Shown one piece after another: positions 58,400 to 64,000 of a stretch of DNA of 64,000 bases. The position numbers were made by a program, and so were the translations under genes. The stretch is from Cunninghamia lanceolata (taxonomy: Eukaryota > Streptophyta > Pinopsida > Cupressales > Cupressaceae), in contig BSBN01000242.1 in NCBI GenBank assembly GCA_027924645.1, forward strand, positions 2,232,001-2,296,000, read 5' to 3'. Numbering within the stretch: the stretch's first letter is position 1; each line of letters opens with the position of its first letter. The notes under the pieces are model-generated. The model saw nothing but the letters and a program-made list of their open reading frames with translations, did not search any database and was not told where the DNA came from.

Positions 58400-58590
58400 T
58401 CTGATATCCTGAAAAAATGACTAAGTCTGAAATCTGGTGGATCCTCAGAAATCTAGAATCTGCATGCTAAATCCTATGGATCCAGGACCTATCTCAAACA
58501 TCCTGGAAGTATATTGATAAATATTTAAAGTATCTGACTTATACTTAAACATATTTTCAATATACTTCCATTCAGGAAATCCAAAATTTG
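58400..58590 (+). repeat. Direct repeat copy 1 with a long hairpin
   Basis: CTGAAATCTGGTGGATCCTC through CTTCCATTCAGGA recurs at 59175-59345. Inside, TGGAAGTATATTGA (58504) pairs perfectly with TCAATATACTTCCA (ending 58570), and the inner TAAATATTTAAAGTA pairs with TACTTAAACATATTT with one mismatch or so. Confidence 0.85.
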
Positions 58591-58619
58591 ACTAAGGCAA
58601 GAAATTCCTCACTCCATGT

Positions 58620-61600
58620 CCAAACCCGCCCAGACTGGGCGGCCTCACAAGGTCCTCTTGGACAGTGTCTTCACCATCAGGAGAGCTTGTCCAGACAACA
58701 CCTTCAAACCTGCCCAGGGAAAGTAAGGATATTTTCACGAGTTTTGGCCGATTGAAGGGAGTTGGGAAGTGATGACGGAGTCTAAAGCGAAGATTTTGAT
58801 GAAAATTCCATGCCTCACCTCCAAACCCGCCCAGACTGGGCGGCCTTGGCATGAGGTCATGGACTTAGCCTCCTGCACATGCATTTGTCCAGACAGAACC
58901 CTCAAATCTGCCCTAGGAAAAAATGGTCAAGTTTAGAAGGTTTTCAAGCACAAGGCACTGAGAAATGATGAATTTCAAGCAAGGTTTGCAAATTGGAGGG
59001 AAGTTAAGTAGATTACAAGCAACATTCCATGCATCATCTCCAAACCAAACATTACTTAAACTCCTCCCAACAAGGATGAATCAATTGGAAAGAATGATAA
59101 AAAATCACTAAGCCTGATGTCCTGAAATCCTGAAAAATGACAGTCTGATAGCCTGAAAATCCTGAAAATTGGCTAAGTCTGAAATCTGGTGGATCCTCCA
59201 AAATCTAGAATTTGCATGTTAAATCCTATGGATTTGAGACCCATCTCAAACATCTTGGAAGTATATTGATAAATATTTAAAGTATAAGAAACTCATTATC
59301 TGACTTATACTTAAACATATTTTCAATATACTTCCATTCAGGACATTTCCGATATGGCGACAAGACTTGCATTCCAAGCACACCTTCTAAACCCGCCCTA
59401 CCTGGGTGGCCTTGGCATGGGGTCTTGGATTCAAGGTTGTGATCACGCACTTTCTCCAGACTCAGTCTCCAAATCCGCCCTAGGAGAGAGGTTGCAAGTT
59501 TTTAAGAGATTTTGAAGGTAAATTCCATGCATCACCTCTCAACCCGCCCATGCTGGGCGGCCTCATGAGGGAGTGATGGACAATGTCTCCTACCACATCA
59601 ATTCCTCCACACACTGCTCCCAAAACCGCCCTGCAAGGAAAATGGTTAAGTATTGAAGTTTTTGCATGCATGGAGCACTGAGATGTAATGGTTTGTAGGC
59701 AAGGAGTGAGTTCAAGTAAAATTGAAGTTCAAATCCATAGGTCACTCTTCAACCCACCCTATCTGAGCGGCTTTAGCATGTTCACATGGACAGTGTCTTC
59801 ACCACCTCATGACACTCCAGATGCAGCTTTCAAACCCGCCCCAGGTGAGAATGATCAAATTTTGAAGTGTTTTCAAGCATAAAGCACTAGAAGGTGGTGA
59901 AATTCAAGAGAAACATGAGAGTTTGAAAGGATTAAGTGAGTTTTGGATGAAAATCCAAGGGTCACCCTTAAACCCACCCTACCTGGGCGGCCTCAAGAGG
60001 TTCCTGGGGACAATTTCACCTCCACATCAATCACTCCAGACAGTCCCTCCAATCCCGCCCTAGGTAAGATTGTGCAAATTTCAAAGTGTTTCAACACAAA
60101 ACATTAGAAGGTGATAAAGTTGGATGGAGATTTGAAGGTTTTTGAAGGCATTAAGTGAGTTTGGAATGAAAATCCGAAGGTCACCCTTAAACCCGGCCTT
60201 CTTGGGCAGCCTCAAGAGGCCTTTGTGGACAATGTTTCCTGACACAAGAAGTTCTCCAGACACTTGCTTCAAAACCGCCCAGGGAGAAGAATCATACAAT
60301 AAGCAAGGTTTGTGTGCTAAGTATAGCCAAGATGATATCACAAGGAAAGGAGATAGTCAAGTTTAAGGCATGAGAGGTGTCTAAATGCCAAAATCCAAGA
60401 CCTACTCTCAAACCCGCCCTACCTGGGCGGCCTAGGGAGGTCAGTTTGGAATTTTGGTGTTGAAGCTATGCAAATACTCTTCTTGACTTCCTAAATCATC
60501 ATGAAGCTTCACATGTTTGAGAAGATCATCCTAGAGAGGTAAACTTGGAGACATGATTGCAACTTACCTCACATCTTAGAGAGTGAGTCATTCCAAAAGG
60601 AGGGAAGTTTGAAAAGTTGACTAAGTCTTAAGAAGCAAGGAGAGGGAGACATCTCCATGAGGATAAGGCTTTAAATAACAAAATCCAGACATCTTCTCCA
60701 AACCCGCTCATGTAAGGCAGCTTTGAACTCCATGCTTGGATGATTTCATCTCCTGCACATAATATACTCCAAGTACCATCATCATACCTGCTCACGGAGA
60801 AGACTTATCAATTTTGAAATGTTTTGAGTTAAAGTACAAATGAGTTCATGAAAGTGCATAAGATTGAATGTCTGTTGAAGGTTAATCCAAGGGGTACCCT
60901 CAAACCCGCCCTACTTGGGCGGCCTCAAGGGGTGTCTGTGGATTATACCCTCTTTCACATGAAATATTCCATACATTGCCTCTAAATCCGCCATCCACTT
61001 GGAGACATGTAAGTTTACTTAGAAGAAGATGAGATTGTCAAGGAGGAAACTAGTTTTACAGAAAGAATCCATACCATACTTTCAAACCCGCCCAGCCTAG
61101 GCGGCCTCAAGAGGTACTCATGGACTCTGTCTCCTCCCACATGAAACTCTCCACACAACACTCTCAAAACCGCCCAGGGTGAAGAATGACATAAGTTGCA
61201 AGTTTGTTTGATGGATGATCAAGATCACACTCAGGAGATGAGATAATTAAGGTCATTCTAAGAGGAAGGAAGTTTGAAAGTCACTAAGTCATGGAGGTGG
61301 AAGAGGAGTGTCAAGGTTAAGGTAAAGATGTGTGCACATAGTAAAATCCTTACTACCTATCCAAACCCACCCTTCCTAGGCAGTTTTCATCATGATAGGT
61401 GTATAACATCATCACTTAGTATCCATGATGCATCATTTGAGTCTTAAGGGTGTTGGAGAGAAGGTCATCATGAGGAGATGAATGAGCTAAGGGAAGCAAT
61501 CCATACACACTCTCAAGACTATTTTGTTAAGAAACTCTCACTTTCATTCACCTCTTTCACATCATGCACTCCATACAACATCTTCAAGGCTGCTTAGCTT

Positions 61601-62520
61601 AGGCGGACTCCACCATGACATAAGGATAAGTCCATCAAACATTTTAGATCTGCCTTCTAACCTCGCCTAAGAATGTATAGAAATGAAACCTTATAAGGAG
61701 ATAAGAACAAGGAGAAATCATGAGGAGGAAACAAGCATCAAACGAAGGTTAGAGTTGAAGAATCCAAGCCTACCCTTGAAACCCGCCCTTACTAGGCGGC
61801 TTTAGGACCTTCACTTGGACAGAGTCATCTCCTTCACATGAAATACTCCGCCTAGACCCTTGAAATCCGCCCATCCTCTTATGGCTTTCCATTGCATTCA
61901 AAGAGGTCAAGTTATCAATGAAACAAGTGTAAAAGGTTTTAGACTATCAAAACTAAGCAAAAATCACTAAGTCATGAAAAATCCAAGCCTACCCTTGAAA
62001 CCCGCCCTTCCTAGGCGGCTTTAGACCCTCCATTCGGACAATCTCATGTCTTCACATGACATCCTCCATGCACTAACCTCAAACCCGCCCAGGAGAAATG
62101 ACATGAAAAATTACAAGTTTTGAAAGCAAAATTCCACACATCATCTACAATCCCGCCCAACGTGAGCGGCCTTCACCTCTGCACTTGGAGAAGTTGTTAA
62201 AAGCTATGCAAGTCATTCCAGGACATTACTCAAATAAAGGTGATCAACAAAACTTTGAAGAGAAAGGTCTAAGGCATGCTAATGAGGGTCAAGTGATTAT
62301 AAAATGAAGTTCACATCATACATTCCATACACACCTTTCAGGACCGCCTTGCCAAAGTGCCTTGACTCCATCTGGACAATGTCACCTCTTCACAACACAC
62401 TCTCCACCTGTAGCCTCCAAACCTGCCCAAGACGGTCGGCCTAGACACTCAAGCATGGAATTTCACATTCCACAGTCCAGACATGCCTTTCAAACCCACT
62501 TAGGCTGGTCAGCCAAGAAG
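58620..62520 (+). repeat. Tandem array of 200-220-bp units with a GC-rich palindrome
   Basis: About nineteen units start with AAACCCGCCC and a 17-bp palindrome. Perfect forms are CCGCCCAGACTGGGCGG at 58626 and 58827. Related sites lie at 59393, 59544, 59754, 59974, 60193, 60414, 60704, 60906, 61088, 61367, 61588, 61783, 62002, 62153, 62343, 62431 and 62494. Most are followed by GGCCTCAAGAGG or similar. About 120 bp later each unit has a half-site AAACCCGCCC(A/T)RGG. The spaces hold CTCCAGACA and TTCACATGA words. Units are well diverged. Position before an LTR-like promoter suits a retroelement 3' untranslated array. Confidence 0.85.
59175..59345 (+). repeat. Direct repeat copy 2 with the same hairpin
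   Basis: Second copy of 58400-58590. The hairpin spans 59256-59336 and its loop side carries an extra AAGAAACTCATTAT. It interrupts the palindrome array. Confidence 0.85.
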
Positions 62521-62559
62521 AGAGGTGAATTGTCAAGTGAATTCAAAGTGTAGCTTTCC

Positions 62560-64000
62560 AAATTTGATTTTGACAAGTGATGGTTGCTTTGGAATGTCAT
62601 TATTTAATCCCACATACATAAGGTGAATGTAATTTGTTGTTGAAAATCCTTTATATCGAGTCTTAATTTGATATGTTTCTTCTTGTAGGTGATGAAGGAT
62701 CCAAGGAGGTGAATGGCGAGAGCTCATACATAAGAAGCTTTGAAGGTGGAGGAACGTTGCTCAAACTTGTCATCATCATCACATGGAGGAGAGCTCCAAC
62801 ATCAAGTTTATCTTACTTCGAAGACTTTGTATGTCTGGATGAGGAAGACATCAATGCCATGTGAAAGGGAGCTAGTCTAAGATGATCAAGGTTACAAGTG
62901 TTGTTCATCATCAAGAGCATTATCCATTCGAGGCGAGGATCAGTGGAAGGTTGTCACTTCACCACGCACATCTTGAAGGAGGTTATCATCTAGAAGCTCA
63001 CATATCATGTGCCAGACAAGAAGAACTCTCATTAGGCACTAGTCTACTCCATGAGTCCATGCAACTGTCCAGAGGCATGATCCTGCACAAGCACAACAAC
63101 ATCACAAGATGAGAGATGAGCATGATCATCAAAGCGATCCATGAGTTACATCAAGGCAACAACAAGAAAATATTCTAATTAAAGTGAACATGAGGTGAAC
63201 CAGACTAGTTCGTTTGAAGATGCTGAGGTGGTACATACACATCATCAAGCCAATCGCATTCTGCCATGTCATTCATTCAAGAGGACCCACCATAAAGATG
63301 CTCCAAAGATGCTTATCACATTGGAAATTGTGCCTTCATTGCCTCTTTCATGTTCTAAAAATAGAAAATTTTGTAACAAACCGCCTTGTTGTCTCAATCT
63401 CGGCCATTGATTGTCAAATCAATCCTGGCCCTTCATGTAATTTCTGGAGTCTATAAAGGGCTCATTCTTCTCATTTGTAACGAACAATAAAGGGGGATCA
63501 TTGGAGAGGAGATTAGAATTAGAAGATCATTAGAGGATCATTAGAAGTAAAGATCAAGTAGGAGTAGAGTAGAGGGGGAACTCTTCAAAGTCATGAAGAG
63601 AGACATGAGATTGTTGTAATGACACACTTCAAAGTAATACAAGCTCATTGTTGTTGTTTGGCATGGTGATCTTGTGGCTTTGAAATGTTAGCATGGTTTC
63701 AAGTTCTTGAATATGATGAAGATGTGGTTCCAAGTAGCGTAGATAATAAAGTAGATAGAGGTCATTGATGTAATGGATATATGCAATGATGTTTGATAAA
63801 TTCCCGTTGGTTCATACTTTTGATGGTTTGTCGCTGGCAAGTCATTGTGTAAAGTTAGCCTGAACCACATCTTGCAAATAGTTTGATTGTTGATGCTCCT
63901 TTGAGTTGCGCCAGCTGTGGGTACTTTGGAGTGTGTCAATGATATGAAAATCCTTGGTTTATCCCTTGGAGATTGCACCTATTTCATGTAGTTGTTGCTC
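62560..64000 (+). mobile_element. LTR-like region at the right edge
   Basis: After the array there is a purine-rich stretch (GATGAAGGATCCAAGGAGG near 62690), a short coding-like phrase ending EEDINAM then a stop (62864), GTGAAAGGGAG, and a TATA box TATAAAGGG (63452) in a context (GAGTCTATAAAGGGCTCATT) typical of plant LTR promoters, followed by an R/U5-like A/G-rich tract. I infer a 3' or solo LTR on the + strand. Its exact ends, primer site and partner LTR are not visible. Confidence 0.4.
63452..63457 (+). promoter_or_regulatory. TATA box in the right-edge LTR-like region
   Basis: TATAAA within GAGTCTATAAAGGGCTC. Probably the promoter of the retroelement. Confidence 0.45.

Noticed and set aside
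59688..60366. Protein-coding tandem repeat (KPAQG-like phrases) in the palindrome array
   Set aside because: Phrases such as FKPAPGE recur because the DNA repeats, but stops and frame changes occur in every unit, so the conserved feature is the DNA palindrome.

Overview
This window looks like nuclear DNA of a seed plant with a large, repeat-rich genome, most likely a gymnosperm such as a conifer. That placement is an inference: the gene is split into small exons by a multi-kilobase intron, most other sequence is LTR retrotransposon, LINE or SINE debris, and the Gag motifs are plant Copia-like. No bacterial, organellar or viral gene organisation is visible.

Only one host gene is recognised. 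It is SPRTN/Spartan, the SprT-family metalloprotease that degrades DNA-protein crosslinks, on the + strand. Six exons can be placed between 35892 and 42593: exon 1 (N-terminus), exon 2 (HEMIH active site), exon 3 (third zinc ligand), exon 4, and exons 5-6 (zinc-ribbon DNA-binding domain). A short final exon at 42747-42823 is possible. Promoter and exon 1 occur twice (exon 1A 18563-18762; exon 1B 35892-36091) because a block holding a dead LINE, the promoter, exon 1 and the start of intron 1 has been tandemly duplicated (13404-19045 plus 30128-30343, and 30344-36545). Copy A carries an extra 11 kb (19046-30127), which includes a complete LTR element.

Layout: 1-3074 is the 3' end and LTR of a Gypsy-like element (+). 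3075-13403 is unassigned repeat-like DNA interrupted by LTR element 1 (6349-10957, minus). 13404-19045 is duplication unit A. 19046-30127 is the copy-A-specific block with LTR element 2 (21091-28560, minus). 30344-36545 is unit B. 36092-41446 is SPRTN intron 1, built from a SINE cluster, about eleven diverged 160-bp repeats and a 184-bp duplication. 41447-42593 holds exons 2-6. 42824-52194 is mostly unassigned. 52200-55184 is LTR element 3 (minus). 55190-58150 is a decayed Gypsy-like fragment with several tandem arrays. 58400-62520 is a 4-kb array of 200-220-bp units, each with a GC-rich palindrome, leading into an LTR-like promoter region at the right edge.

The three complete LTR elements share a plan: LTRs, an initiator-Met-tRNA type primer-binding site, a polypurine tract and a gag-like ORF with CCHC zinc knuckles, but no protease, integrase or reverse transcriptase. 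They look like gag-only elements that need enzymes from elsewhere. Element 2 adds a decayed ORF of about 1,000 codons where pol would be. Element 3 carries nine hairpins with a conserved loop and compensating stem changes. These two, the duplicated SPRTN first exon and the palindrome array are the most unusual signals.
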